From Eriocheir sinensis (Eukaryota; Arthropoda; Malacostraca; Decapoda; Varunidae), in NCBI RefSeq assembly GCF_024679095.1, contig NC_066552.1, forward strand, positions 12,312,527 to 12,376,526: a stretch of DNA of 64,000 bases, given 5' to 3'. Below the pieces are notes generated by a model. That model was given only the letters and a program-made list of their open reading frames with translations. It was not told where the DNA came from and did no database searches. The position numbers were made by a program, and so were the translations under genes. This document shows, piece after piece, positions 27,331 through 39,235 of this stretch (its first letter is position 1; every line of letters begins with the position of its first letter).

Positions 27331-28155
27331 AGGCGCACCTAACATCATCATAGCCGATCCAGGAATCAGGACGTCTCCTAAGTTAAAGAAGGTAATGTTA
27401 TACTTGTATTTCGTAAAGAATCCTTAGAACCAAAACCTAACTAAAATTATGAGTATTCTTTTTCTTGAACACAACATTCAATAAACAACAGAACAATATA
27501 AAAATACGTATAGCGACCGTTGCCAGATTGTCGTACTCAGAGCATAGTATTTACCTGTTTCTGACGCCTAACTATTGCCAGGAAACATCAGGATCGTACT
27601 CTGTTAACGATAACTATAAATTAGTTTCGTTTTTGGAGCCCAAAAGACAGTTTTGGGGCAGGAAGTCGGGAAATATAATCGGCTGAGTATGACAATCTGG
27701 CAATAATCTGTGACCGAGGCAGCAGCAGCCTGCCGTATTGGGGGTGTCAGTTACCTAAAATAGCATACTTTTACTGCGCAAAGCAGGTGATGTCACTTAT
27801 TGTGACTTCGTGAGCTTTCATATTTATCTATTTGTGTATATTTCGTGTTGGCAAAACTTTCATTACTAGTTTCATTTTTACTAGTGACACGAATATGTGA
27901 CTTTTTCACAATAGAATTTCACTCTAATAAGTGAATCAGTCACCACAGAAATATTACGTACCAGTGTACGTGTGTATAAATGAATACAAAGATAAGCACA
28001 TACTTTGATTTAACTCTAGGATGTCTCGTGGATCATTAATAAATAAAAACAAAATATCCGGCTAAGCTACTCTTTAGCCATTACCTTTAATGGCGCCCAA
28101 AAAACAGTCCCTCCGCCAAGTTTGTACCCCACATTTGGTGAAGTTAGGTGCACCT
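27331..28155. mobile_element. TIR element of about 825 bp, unassigned
   Basis: Left end AGGCGCACCTAACATC and inverted right end AGGTGCACCTAACTTC form a short TIR. The right 135 bases recur inverted at 18187-18300. The left 160 bases (CATCATAGCCGATCCAGGA ... ATTATGAGTATTCTTTTTC) recur at 43225-43370. No transposase is seen. It follows directly on the Tc1 relic. Confidence 0.6.
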
Positions 28156-28167
28156 ATTGCGACTACA

Positions 28168-29209
<1,042 letters not shown>

Positions 29210-29376
29210 TTATTGAAGAATATACCAGTGCCTAGGCATCGCATTCCTGTAATGTCTAACTGTGTGTGTGCGTGGACAGAGGAGCTCGTCCGAGCCATCG
29301 TAACAGTCACGTCGGCCATCACACAGCTTCATAGCGTTGATGAAGCACCCATCGTGACAGCTCCACAGCCCCGTGT
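29210..29376 (-). CDS. LDLa gene, probable last exon (degenerate LDLa, stop)
   Basis: On the minus strand an acceptor (GGATTCAACTTTCAG, with a CTAAC branch-point-like site) precedes a phase-1 exon. It encodes TGLWSCHDGCFINAMKLCDG followed by RRDCYDGSDELLC, clearly an LDL-receptor class A module with the Ca-binding D-G-S-D-E motif. Only five of the six cysteines are present: the first is Thr. No donor follows the last Cys. Instead the frame runs on for about 20 residues (PRTHTVRHYRNAMPRHW...) to TAA at 29210-29212, which overlaps an AATAAA hexamer. I take this as the C-terminal exon. A lost donor or pseudo-exon remains possible. Confidence 0.55.
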
Positions 29377-29989
29377 CTGAAAGTTGAATCCAGAAGTGTT
29401 AGTTCTGTTACACATGAAAGAATGTTACTCTAAATTTCTAGAAATTATATTCTCGGATTTTCAAAATTAAAAGTGGATGTGCTTACATTGGATTACTTAT
29501 ATGCTATTCAATAATATTAAAAAAGTAACGTTTCTAAAAGAAACAAAAATAATAAAATGCAATACAGGAGTCTAATTTAGGTTAATATTAATATTTCGAA
29601 ATCCTTTGCATGTAATTTCAGGTGTACTTACAATGGTTGTGTTATTTGAAATTCACACACAAAAAATAAAAGAATTATGAAAATGATTACGAAAATGTCT
29701 ACGATTTTTTTGATATTTTCTTATTAAATATAAGAGTAACAATTCGAGAGCTATCTTTTTTCGCCCCTTCCTGTTAATGACTTATTTTTTTTTTATTTAT
29801 TTATTTTTTTTTTTTATAGGTGGCCGGGGGATTTATCCCCTCAGGGGTCCTGCGTCCCTGGCCACTGGGTCCAACTCCTGATCTGATCGATAGGTGAGGG
29901 ACCCGCAATCCCTCACCAGAAAACAATTCCTACGAGCCTCGATCCCGATCCAGTTCTGCTGAGGGGGCCTTACCGTTCAGTGGGCTTCC

Positions 29990-31575
29990 TACATGTATCC
30001 AGATCTGGTAAGCCTGTCGCCAGTGACGAGTGCAGAACAAAGCCTACGGGACCCTTGCATCTCGAAGGAGAGGGGGCCCCCTTCGCCCTTCTTTTTGTTT
30101 TTGGGGTGACCGTGGTGGTGCAAAAGAGGCGCCCGTCCGCAGAACCAAACCTTCGAAGGGTTTGCATGTGGGTTCCACGAACGTTCTGAGTAGAATTCTA
30201 CAAGGCCCAGGAGGCATAAAGTGGCAGATTCTTGGTATCAGAGACCAGAGCGGCATCGTTGCACTTGGTGTAGTAGTGCTCTAGAGGTAGCTAAGGAGAT
30301 TGACCACATCCTTGGATGCACTCCTTAAAGGATCCTCCAGAACTACAGTGTTTTCCGGAGTCAAGAGTTCTCCGAAACTGATTAGTGGCTTGTTATTGCA
30401 ACACTAGAACTTCATGTCAGGTCCAGTAGATGTAACCATACTGTGTTTTATCTAGAGAGACGGAGAGACCTGGCATGTTCTTATAAGTATGCAGTAAGTT
30501 TCAAATCGCTTCAATGCGTCCAGCACCCTTGAGGACCCTGTAGAACTGTGGGATATCTTTAAACGTGAAACTCTTCAAGCTGCAAATGAGTGTATTGGAG
30601 AACGCCCGAGGTCGAGCAGTGGTTTTGCCTCGGGGGAGGTGTTACCATACTTGCTGAGTCAGGACCAATATAGGGCTTTGTCTATTAGGATGGTCCCTCT
30701 TAAGGAGAAACAAGGAGAGGTATGTTAGGAGTCTCGCTAAGGATGTCAAGGGCTATTATTTCAATGCAAATGACCTTGCCTACAATGCTCTGAAGAAGCT
30801 CCACTTCAAGGCCCCCTGTCAAGTGAGCGCTATCCAAACAACAGATGTTTACCTCATGTCAGACATAGATGGACTGCAGAGGGCTCATTGGGGGGAGTAC
30901 TTTGAGCAGCTGTACAAGGCGACCCTCCGAGTGGGTAGCTCTCAACAGCTGGGTTACAAATTTCGGATGCTGATCCACCCACTGACGAAAGCCCACCCTC
31001 TCATGACGAGGCCAATGAGACTGTCCATGGCAATGTTAAGGGGTGGAGAGGCAGCTGCTATTTGTAATATCCATGCAGAGCTGCTGAAAGCTAGAGCAAC
31101 CTGTGGGTTGCATGCAGTCTTTCTGGTACTATTTCTCCTGTTGAAAGAGAAGGCTGGTCGTTCCGAGCTGGGAAGGAAAAGGGGACCATCAGAAATGCAA
31201 CAATTACTGTTGTATTACACTGCGCAAAGCAAGATGCTTGGCCACCTATTGCTCATGTGGATTAGGAACCAGCGGCTGAAGCTGCAGATACCCGAACAGT
31301 TTATGCTCACGCCTATTAAGTTGACAAGTATATTAGATCTCAGTGTATCGCGAGGCACTCTAGGACCTCCTGTTATTTTGTGGGATTCCTACGTGGACCG
31401 TTGGTCTATTGACTGACCTGTACTCTGGGACTGAGAGTGTTGTGAGATGTGTGTGTGGGTAGAGGATGGGTAGCTTCTTTCCCGTGAAACACGGAAGTGA
31501 GGCAAGTCTGTATCCTCATTATACTTTTCAACACTTGCATGGATTGGGTATCAGGCAGATTTGTAGATCAAAGTT
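29990..31575 (+). mobile_element. Non-LTR retrotransposon relic, ORF2
   Basis: The plus strand holds decayed RT blocks across several frames. One is KERYVRSLAKDVKGY near 30720. Then come AYNALKKLHFKAPCQVSAIQ (30780-30840), SDIDGLQRAHWGEYFEQLYK (30858-30917), NIHAELLKA, LGHLLLMWIRNQRLKLQ (31230-31280), and beyond 31410 TESVV and GSFFPVKHGS. The separate fragment at 19675-19925 belongs to the same family. Upstream sequence (29800-30180) may be its 5' region. It is interrupted on its right by a SINE. Confidence 0.65.
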
Positions 31576-31587
31576 ATTGTGGAGCAG

Positions 31588-31860
31588 GTTCACGTCCCGC
31601 CCGGTGCCACAAGCCGGGATTTTTCAGTCACCACGGAGTGGGCTAAGACTACCCACACGCTGTCCAGAAGGCCACCTATCAACCCGGACTTTAGATTCTA
31701 TCTCTATGAGAGAGGGTCCATGATGAGCTTCGGGGGGCAGCATGAGTCAAGTAAGATGGCACCACTATAAACACATGCCTGCGCCACAACGGGCTGGTGC
31801 CGACCGTCAGGCCCCACCAAGAAAGCCTACCGACGCGATAGGCAGAAACAAAACAAAAAA
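31588..31860 (+). mobile_element. tRNA-derived SINE, family A (5' truncated)
   Basis: Body blocks GGGATTTTTCAGTCACCACG, CAACCCGGACTTTAGATT, GGGGGGCAGCATGAGTCA, GCCTGCGCCACAACGGGCTG and AAGCCTACCGACGCGATAGG, ending in an A-rich tail (31847-31860). The tRNA-like head is mostly lost. Confidence 0.8.
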
Positions 31861-31993
31861 GTTTACTACTGGTCACAAGTGATAACAAAGGCAGCATTAA
31901 AATCGATGTGCCATTTAAACACCTTTTTTTTTAACATGATAGAGAGGTGTTGTCAAAAGAATAACCGGAACTTGAGTATGACTCGTTGTTTAC

Positions 31994-32104
31994 CTGGGCA
32001 GTTCAATTCGTCAGAGCGGTCAGGACACTGGTAGACTCTGTCGCAACGCTGAGACTCAGGAATGCAATACAGGTCTGTGCACTGCCACTCACCACTTCGA
32101 CAAT
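31994..32104 (-). CDS. LDLa gene, LDLa module exon G
   Basis: Minus-strand exon between TTTCCTAG and GTAAAC, phase 1 to phase 1. It encodes one complete LDL-receptor class A module with six cysteines: CRSGEWQC, YCIPESQRC, YQCPDRSDELNC. The SDE motif and preceding acidic residues form the calcium site, so the module should fold with three disulfides outside the cell. Exon boundaries coincide with the module, as is usual for shuffled LDLa exons. Confidence 0.88.
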
Positions 32105-32279
32105 CTAGGAAATGTGTAATTCAATATAACTAAATGTATATGTATATCTATATCTGTGTCTTTATTTATCCATACATCTGTCTATCTTCCTGTCTGTCTA
32201 TCTATTTATATCTATCTATAATATATCTAATTATCCATCTATCTATCTATCTATATTTTCTTTTACAGCAAGAGGTCTA

Positions 32280-33000
32280 GTATGTTGGGCCGGTCTTCAA
32301 GACGGTCGGGAATACGTGTAGGGTGCTTAATCAACTGCTCTAGATTCGTTGAGGAGAGCAAAGTTGTAGGCTTGTTCACCAGGCTGGTCAGTGAAAGAGG
32401 ATGAAAGCCAAAGCTGGTGGTGAACATTGAAATCTCCCAAGATGGAGATTTTAGCGAAGGGAGTGGGTCAAGATGTGCTCCACTTTAGAGATTAAGTAGT
32501 TAAAGAATTTTACAAAGTTAGTAGACTTAGGTGAGAGATAAACAGCACAGATGTATTTAGTAATAGAATAACAATGAAGCCAGATGGTGGAAAATTCAGA
32601 GGAGTCAAGGTCGTGGGCACGAGAACAAGTTATGTCGTTGCGCACGTAGGCGCAACATCCAGCTTTGGATTGAAATTTAGGATAGAGATCGTAGGAAAGA
32701 ACAGAGTAGAGATTGCTGTCAGTAGCCTCAGAAACCTGTGTTTCGGTGAGGAAGAGAAGGTGAGGTTTAGAGGAGGAGAGATGGTGTTCCACAGAATGGA
32801 AATTAGAACTAGGACCGCGAATGTTGCAGAAATTTAAAGGAGGAGGTTTGAGGAGTTATTAGGACAGCTCTGAAGTCAGCAGCCAGAAGGGGGGTCCTCC
32901 CTGGGGGAATTTATGGTCCCCCCCTTCCCCAGGCGGGGTCTGCGAGGCAGTTCGTTTTTGTACCATTTTGAATTTTAAATTTTGGGAAAAGGTGTGAATG
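32280..33000 (-). mobile_element. Jockey-like LINE, endonuclease (EEP) fragment
   Basis: Minus-strand translation gives HLLFLTETQVSEATDSNLYS, AGCCAYVRNDITCSRAHDLD, EFSTIWLHCYSITKYICAVY, and, after frameshifts near 32450, remnants of an LGDFN-type block and TFVPTVLKTG-like residues near 32290. These are N-terminal apurinic-like endonuclease blocks (E-T in TETQ, D/N motifs) of a Jockey-clade ORF2. It is broken and 3'-truncated. Confidence 0.75.
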
Positions 33001-33197
33001 TAGTGTGGAGTAGAAAGAGAGAGGATCTGTCCTTAGAGAGCATGCTGAACTACTCTCTGGTGTTGATGAGACAAAAGGGAAACGGTTAGTGAGGACATGG
33101 GAAGGGTCTTTGAAGGACTTCAGCACCCTCCTCGCTTCCCATATATCCTCACCAGAAGTAGCTTACGCCCGTTCGGTAGGTGTCTTCCTACCTACTA

Positions 33198-33289
<92 letters not shown>
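33198..33289. repeat. (TA)n microsatellite
   Basis: Alternating TA, one TTTA interruption near 33224. Confidence 0.95.
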
Positions 33290-33292
<3 letters not shown>

Positions 33293-33994
33293 AGAAAGAA
33301 TCAACACGTAATGATTAAAACTTGATATTATAGCAAAGGATGGAAATGAAAGGCTCAAAATAGTCGTAATTGCACGAACTGCGTGTTTTTTCTTGATTAT
33401 GGTTTTCCCGTGAACTGCCTTTACTGAAGAATATGTAATGACTGAAACATTAAGATTATAGCAAAGAACGAGAGTAAAGCAATTTGGAGTGGCTGAGCAA
33501 CAAATACCGATTGAAAGACTGGAGATTACAGCGAGAAATAGAAGTGGAATAACTAATAAAACAATGTTATTATAAAAAAAAACCCGCTAGAAAAATATAG
33601 CAAAGAATAGGAGTGATGTGTCTAAGAAAAAAGATTATGGCAATATTTAAACGTGAGATTATAACAAGGAAGTATGCCAATATATTTATAATATAGGTAA
33701 AAAAGTTGAAATGTGTCGATAGACAATGATTATAGACGAGACTGACAAAAATTAACATAGGCAGATATAATCAGGGTCTAAATTAATCAAGATTAATAAG
33801 ATAGGCCCCTTGAGGTATATCCCCAACGAAATAACAAAAAAATACCAAAAGATTGGCAGCTAATGTAAATATGATATGCAATGAAAGAAAAAAAGAAAAA
33901 AATACAATTAATTAAGAAAAAAAACTAAAATTGATAAACTACAAAAGAATCAAGGGCACAGTAACTGTTAACAGTCCACTAGCCAGCGCCTCAC

Positions 33995-34111
33995 TTGGAA
34001 TGCAGTCACGCTCATCCGAGGCATCTGGACACTCCAAAAGTCCGTTGCAGCGAGATTGTTCAGGGATACAGGATCCGTCGCCCTCACAGCGCCACTCATT
34101 GAGGCGGCAAA
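33995..34111 (-). CDS. LDLa gene, LDLa module exon F
   Basis: Minus-strand exon between CATCACCATACAG and GTGAGG, phase 1 to phase 1. It encodes a complete six-cysteine LDLa module: CRLNEWRCEGDGSCIPEQ, RCNGLLECPDASDERDC. The calcium-site residues (D...D-A-S-D-E) are present. Phase and length match exons G and E, so joining F to G keeps the frame. Confidence 0.88.
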
Positions 34112-34169
34112 CTGTATGGTGATGAAATGAGGAGAAGGAGGCGTCAATATGGAGGGAAGGTAGCAATTG

Positions 34170-35380
34170 TGTTATAGTTATAAGTGGAGTCAGTTAGGAA
34201 GGCAAGAATATCACCAGTAGAACGCCCTTTGCGAAAGGGGCGAGAAGGGAGAAAGTTGATAGATGGTTAAGAATCATCCGATTGAGGATTGATTCAAAAT
34301 CTTTAATAAAACAGGAAAATAATGCTATAGGACAGTAGTTCGAGGGACTGGAACGGTCACCCTTCTTAGGCACAGGCTGTATGTAGGCGCACTTCCAGCA
34401 GGAAGGAAAGGTAGGTGTTGATAGGCAGAGACGAAGGAGTTTGACCAGGCAGGGTGTTAGCACGAAAGCTCAGTTTTAAAGGACAAGAGGAGCCATTTCG
34501 TCGGATTCGTGAGCCTTCTAAGGATTGAGGGAAGGATGAGTGCGAGGAATATGGCTTAAGTGGTTCAGAGTGGATTTTTTAGGGAAAGTCTGGGCGAACA
34601 TGTCAGCCTTAGAGACATATATGCAGCTATTCTGTCATCGGGACCAAGGAGAGGTGGGAAATATACATAATTGTTAGAAATATATTTGCCTAGATGCCAG
34701 AAGTTTCTAGAAAAAATAGAGAAAGCAAGGTTGACACTTTCTATTGCTGAATGAATTTTTGGTAAGCCGGAGAATAGATTTGACACGATTCCGGGCACGA
34801 ACGTAAATCATGATTAGCAGGAGTACGAAGTCTCGGACACCTTTTATGAGCTACCCCGCTATCTTTGACAGTATGAAAACATGCGTCACTAAACCAAGGC
34901 TTTATAGTATGAGGAGTAGAGGAAGTACGTGAAATTTTATTCCTCCCTTCCAGTAATGCGCTGGGCACACAAAAAAGGATCTCTGTCCTGGAAGCATTTA
35001 TTATTCCACAGGAAAACAGAAAAGTACATCCCAAGATCGTTCAACTGAGCGAAGCAAAGTGCCAGTTGCATCACCTTTTCTGTGGGTCCAGAGGCTGTAC
35101 AGGAGCGATAGGAGAGAATACAGAAATAAGGTTGTGATAGGAGAAGCCCAACGGAGAGAACAGTTTAATTAACTGAGTAAGCCGAAGGGTTAGAGGCTAG
35201 AAAGTGGTCTTCCATGTTGGGTGTTTCCGGAATGGTGGGCTGGGTGCTAGCCTTGCTTAACTGAGGCTGAGGAGACCAGAGTGGCTGTTCAGTGAAAGAG
35301 AATGCAGTGAAGAGAAAAACATTGGAGTCTCCTATGTTGGTGATGGAGGAGAGGGAGAGTGATGAGATGATGTCTTGACT
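34170..35380 (-). mobile_element. Jockey-like LINE, late endonuclease to early RT (relic)
   Basis: Minus strand, from high to low coordinates. First are HNLISVFSPIAPVQPLD-like residues near 35140. Then TIKPWFSDACF and VAHKRCPRLRTP (34900-34830), SNYVYFP/LLGPDDR (34700-34620), and LTPCLVKLLRLCLSTPTFPS with AYIQPVPKKGDRSSPSNYCP (34460-34340). These correspond to the middle of ORF2. Frames change several times. Confidence 0.7.
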
Positions 35381-36071
35381 CTTTGGATTTCTAATAGTCA
35401 ATCTAATAAGAAAATGTGTAGTTTGGGAATTTAGGTAGGAGAGAAAGTTGATAGTGTTAGTAAATGTAATAGACGTATTGCAATGAATGGTGGAAATGAT
35501 GGAAATGCCAAAGCTTGGATATAAAATGGAAATAGAGATAGATAAAATTAGACAGAGATGATAGGAGACAGTAGAGATAGAAAAGAATGTTTCGGTGATG
35601 AAGAGAAAGTAGGATATAGAGGAGGAGGATAGAGGAGAGGAGGAGAAAGACAGAACGAAGAAGAAGAATGTTAGAGAGAAAGGATAAAGAAAAAGAAAGT
35701 TGAAAGAAAAGACCTCACCTCTCACGTCTATTTGCAGTGACGTCACACTTTAGTGTGACGTCGTCTGCTGTTTTGCGTCGTCTGCAAACCGTCTGGTATT
35801 CACTGCCCCAGCAGAGTGAGCAGACGGACCACGTGTGCCCCCACCCCCCCCCCCACGATCCGCAAATCCGCGGCAGGACAGCATCACCTGTGGGCATCCA
35901 ACCACCATTTTTTTATTCCCTCACTCACCTCTTCACTCTGAACACTTTCATCTTTGTCTCTTTCATCTCTGCCTCCTCTTTGAACACTTCAGAACTTTCA
36001 TTTTTTTTTCTTTTTCGCTGATAAACGCTGATAAACTCTTTCTCCTTCATCTATTTCATCTCCCCTTCCTC
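35381..36071. other. LDLa gene intron, purine-rich stretch
   Basis: GA-rich sequence to about 35700. It is followed by a GC-rich 50-60 base patch with the short palindrome TGACGTCACACTTTAGTGTG / ACGTCGTC near 35738-35765 and a C-run at 35846. No exon recognised. Confidence 0.4.
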
Positions 36072-36510
36072 TGTACGACTTGAACACGCGAGCATTCACT
36101 CTTTGCATCCACACGCTGGTAAACTCTGGAACAATCTTACTTCATCTGTATTTCCTCCTGCCTACGACTTGAACACGCGTTAACCAGAATTTTCACTCTT
36201 GCATCTCTCACGCTGGTAAACTCTGGAACAATCTTACTTCATCTGTATTTCCTCCTGCCTACGACTTGAACACGCGTTAACCGATTTTCTTTTTTCTCTC
36301 TGCACGCTGGTAACCTGGGAAAATCTTAATACTTCATCTATGTTTCCTCCTGCCTACGACTTGAACTTTTTCAGGAGGAGGGTATCAGGACACCTCTCCT
36401 CCCGAAAATGACCTATCTTTCGGTCACTCCTCTTGACTCTTTGTAGGTAGGAGCAGTGAGTAGCTGGCTTTTTTTCATTATTGTTTCCTCTTTTTTTTTC
36501 CCTTGAACTG
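36072..36510 (+). mobile_element. Jockey-like ORF2 C-terminus, triplicated
   Basis: A unit of about 95 bases containing CACGCTGGTAAACTCTGGAA and TTTCCTCCTGCCTACGACTT starts at about 36111, 36207 and 36301. In one frame it encodes AGKLWNNLTSSVFPPAYDLN-like residues: the end of Jockey-like ORF2. The third copy runs on into the normal 3' end (GGAGGAGGGTATCAGGACAC and then T-rich sequence). Confidence 0.65.
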
Positions 36511-36872
36511 CTTTCTTTACTGTAAAAAAAAATCATGATATTTTTCTCAATATATGAGATTCTCACGCTGATAATTCCAATATGTGCTCCTACTACGCGT
36601 TTCCATGTACTTTCGACTTATTACTGCAATGAAATTTCTATAATATATTTCAATCGGAATTAATGTCCGAGGAAGAGCCACACGAAACTTTAGGGATGAC
36701 ATAGTCTTGCGAAATGAAATATTCTGGTTGCATATTTACAAATCAAGCGTGGCTGCCTTGCTCTCCAAATCTTACGTGTTTGCCCAAACTATCTCTCTAT
36801 GATGGCTGGCTACAAAACATCGGAGAAATGCACCATGTAAACCCACTTTTACACACAAGCTTTCGAACTCAC

Positions 36873-36986
36873 TCAGTGGACAATCCTTTTCGTCAGAGCC
36901 GTCCCAGCACTGTGCATACCCGTCACAGCGGCCCTGCATCTGTAGGCAGCTGCCGTCCTTGCACGTCCACTCCTCTGCACCACAGC
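36873..36986 (-). CDS. LDLa gene, LDLa module exon E
   Basis: Minus-strand exon between CTGTGTTTCGTGTAG and GTGAGTTCG, phase 1 to phase 1. It encodes a complete LDLa module: CGAEEWTCKDGSCLQMQG, RCDGYAQCWDGSDEKDC, six cysteines with a canonical D-G-S-D-E calcium motif. It lies directly after the Thr-rich exon in transcript order, so the mucin-like stretch separates modules B/C from E/F/G. Confidence 0.88.
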   Translation of the reverse strand, partial: AVVQRSGRARTAAAYRCRAAVTGMHSAGTALTKRIVH

Positions 36987-37109
36987 CTACACGAAACACA
37001 GAAGAAACTCGTTTAAAGTCAACAGTAGACCTCGATTAGACACGACTCAGGCCCGAGCTGGATTTATGATACAGCGAGCCAGGGGAAAGCCTGTCCGTGA
37101 ACGCTCTGA

Positions 37110-37300
37110 ATTTTTTTTTTTTCAGCAAGGGAGGCAGCTCAAGGGCAAACAATAAAAACAAACAAAAAGGACCGCTAGATGCTGCTCCAGCAAAAGAAAA
37201 CAGAACGAGAGGGCATATGAGAGGTCAATTTCGGAAGGAGAGGTGTCGTGATACTCTCCTCTTGAAGGACTTCAATTATAAGCAAGAGAAAATGCAGACA
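37110..37300 (-). mobile_element. Jockey-like LINE 3' end
   Basis: A T-run at 37110-37121 (tail of a minus-strand insertion), then GGAGGCAGCTCAAGGGCAAA and GGAAGGAGAGGTGTCGTGAT. The latter matches the 3' ends at 39236-39380 and, inverted, at 36370-36410. Confidence 0.6.
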
Positions 37301-37398
37301 CGACTCAGATATGGCTGTTCCAGAGTTAAAACTGATAACCTCACCCTGCTTCTCAGCGAAACTCCTCCGATGTTTTTTTGATGTGATCTTAACTTGCC

Positions 37399-37438
37399 AC
37401 TACTACTACTACTACTACTACTACCACTACTATTACTG

Positions 37439-37501
<63 letters not shown>

Positions 37502-37521
37502 ATAATAATAATAATAATAAT
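37399..37521. repeat. (ACT)n then (AAT)n microsatellite
   Basis: Trinucleotide repeat ACT/CTA to 37500, then AAT to 37521, with loose AAT-rich sequence to 37640. Confidence 0.95.
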
Positions 37522-37714
37522 AGAAACAATTATAATGATAATGATAATAATAACGATATTGAGAAAAAATTATTATAATAATAATAGTGATGGTAATAAT
37601 AATAGCATTATTTATGATGATAAAAATATAAATGATATCATTTGATTAATTATAGAGAAAAAAATAAAACGGGGATGGTAGTCAATTACAAAAGGTTCAG
37701 AAGATAACACTTGC

Positions 37715-38080
37715 CTTGAGGAACTGTCGTCCGTGTTGAAGAGTATGATTTGTATGATGTGGACGATGTGGCGCCAGAAGTTGTGAATAGTGTAGCTGGA
37801 GTCGTAGCAGGGGGAGGCGATGGCGTTGTTGTTGTCGTAGCAGCAGGCGTAGACGTGGTCGTACGAGGGACTGTGAATAGCGACGAAGGCATCGTATGAG
37901 GTGTGGATGGTGTGGCTGGGTTTGTGACAGGAGCTGTAAATAGTGTGGACGTTGTCATAGCAGAAGGTGTGGATGGCGTGACTGGCGTCGCTGGAGCAAC
38001 AGGCGTGGACGTTGAAGGATCGTTGGTGGAGTTTAAGTCTGTACTTGAGGTGGGTGAGGTGGAGGTGGTGGTAATCTTAC
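37715..38080 (-). CDS. LDLa gene, Thr/Ser/Pro-rich mucin-like exon D
   Basis: Minus-strand exon of 366 bases, phase 1 to phase 1. It follows TCTCTCCCACACCTACAG and stays open for 121 complete codons. The translation is almost wholly Thr, Ser, Pro and Ala, with repeats such as VTPSTPSAMTTSTLFTAPVT and TTTSTPAATTTTTPSPPPA: a likely O-glycosylated extracellular linker. The 3' end reads CTCAAG|GCAAGT, which fits a GC-AG intron and leaves phase 1, exactly what exon E needs. A GT donor is not available at that frame. The composition and the phase match argue that it is real. Confidence 0.68.
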
Positions 38081-38611
38081 CTGTAGGTGTGGGAGAGAGA
38101 GCAGTTACAAAAAGTCTCTAATAATGATTCGTTGATGTAAAATTTCTGGATAAAGCATAAGAGAGATATATCGACCATGGGTTTGGAAACAAAGTTTAAT
38201 AATATTCTCATGACTTAGGAGTACACTTGAGTAGGTCATAGCATGCACGGTACTGATGAAAGCCGAGCACCAAAACAACGGCATGAGTGGCAACGTCGAA
38301 ATGAAAAGACAGGCCTAGAAAAGGTTTGTTAATGATGATGATGATGATAATGATGAAGGAAAAGACAACGACGACGAGGCCGACGACGACGAAGAAGAAA
38401 AAGAAATCGAAGAAGAAAAAGTAAAAGAATGAGAAGAGGACGAAGGAGAAGAAAAAAAAAACCAATAACAGCAGCAGCAACAACAACAACAACAAGAAAA
38501 CTGAGGATGTTGATGGTCGTGGTCATGAAGTAGATCATCCTCATTATCATCCTCTCCCCCAGAACATTCCACAATCGAGTCACAAAAACAGGCTAGCCGC
38601 TAGAGTCTTGC

Positions 38612-38761
38612 CGTTATTGCAGAGGTTGGGGTATGAGTCAGTACGGCAGGAAGGTCTTGTCGATACTAATGGAGAAGGTGAATGTGTCGAGGTGGTGGTA
38701 ATTGTCTGAGTGTCAAGGAGACAGTGCTCATTGTCAGAGAACAGGGTGGAGGGTGTGGATG
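38612..38761 (-). CDS. Possible additional LDLa-gene exon
   Basis: Minus strand, after CCATTATATAAGTCACTGCAG, an open stretch starts in phase 1: STPSTLFSDNEHCLLDTQTI, then TTTSTHSPSPLVSTRPSC and YPNLCNNG. The Thr/Ser/Pro bias and the STPSTLF start resemble exon D. A GC-type donor at AACG|GCAAGA would close it in phase 1, but no GT donor fits. I treat this as a candidate only. Confidence 0.28.
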
Positions 38762-38843
38762 CTGCAGTGACTTATATAATGGGGGAAGGAGGGATTAAAG
38801 ATTTAGGGTGATGACCGGTGGAAGGTGGTGTTAATAGTGCTGT

Positions 38844-38995
<152 letters not shown>

Positions 38996-39235
38996 CACAC
39001 ATCCGTTGGGACCTAATAGCCCTAATAGTCTCACTACAACAGCTTAGCCAGGGAGACACAAACAGGCGAATAAAAAAATACAGAGAATGAACCCTTTGAG
39101 AAACACGTTAAAAAGAGTAGAACGGTGTGAGAAACAAAAAGTTGTTGTAAAAAAGAATAATCACAAAAGTGTGCCAACCTATCCAAGTGCTACGGTATTG
39201 TCAATATATTACTATTGTTTAGTAGTGTTTTTTTT

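Larger units (their letters stand above)
32105..33994. other. LDLa gene intron
   Basis: Holds a TCTA microsatellite (about 32200-32255), a Jockey-like endonuclease fragment, a TA tract and AT-rich unassigned sequence from 33290 to 33994. Confidence 0.6.

Noticed and set aside
35165..35746. 193-codon Phe/Ser-rich minus-strand frame
   Set aside because: Its 3' part is a decayed Jockey-like endonuclease and its 5' part is GA-rich low-complexity DNA. No independent gene.
37686..38121. Val/Gly-rich plus-strand frame opposite the mucin-like exon
   Set aside because: Reverse complement of the Thr/Ser-rich exon. The minus strand has the splice sites and the phase match.
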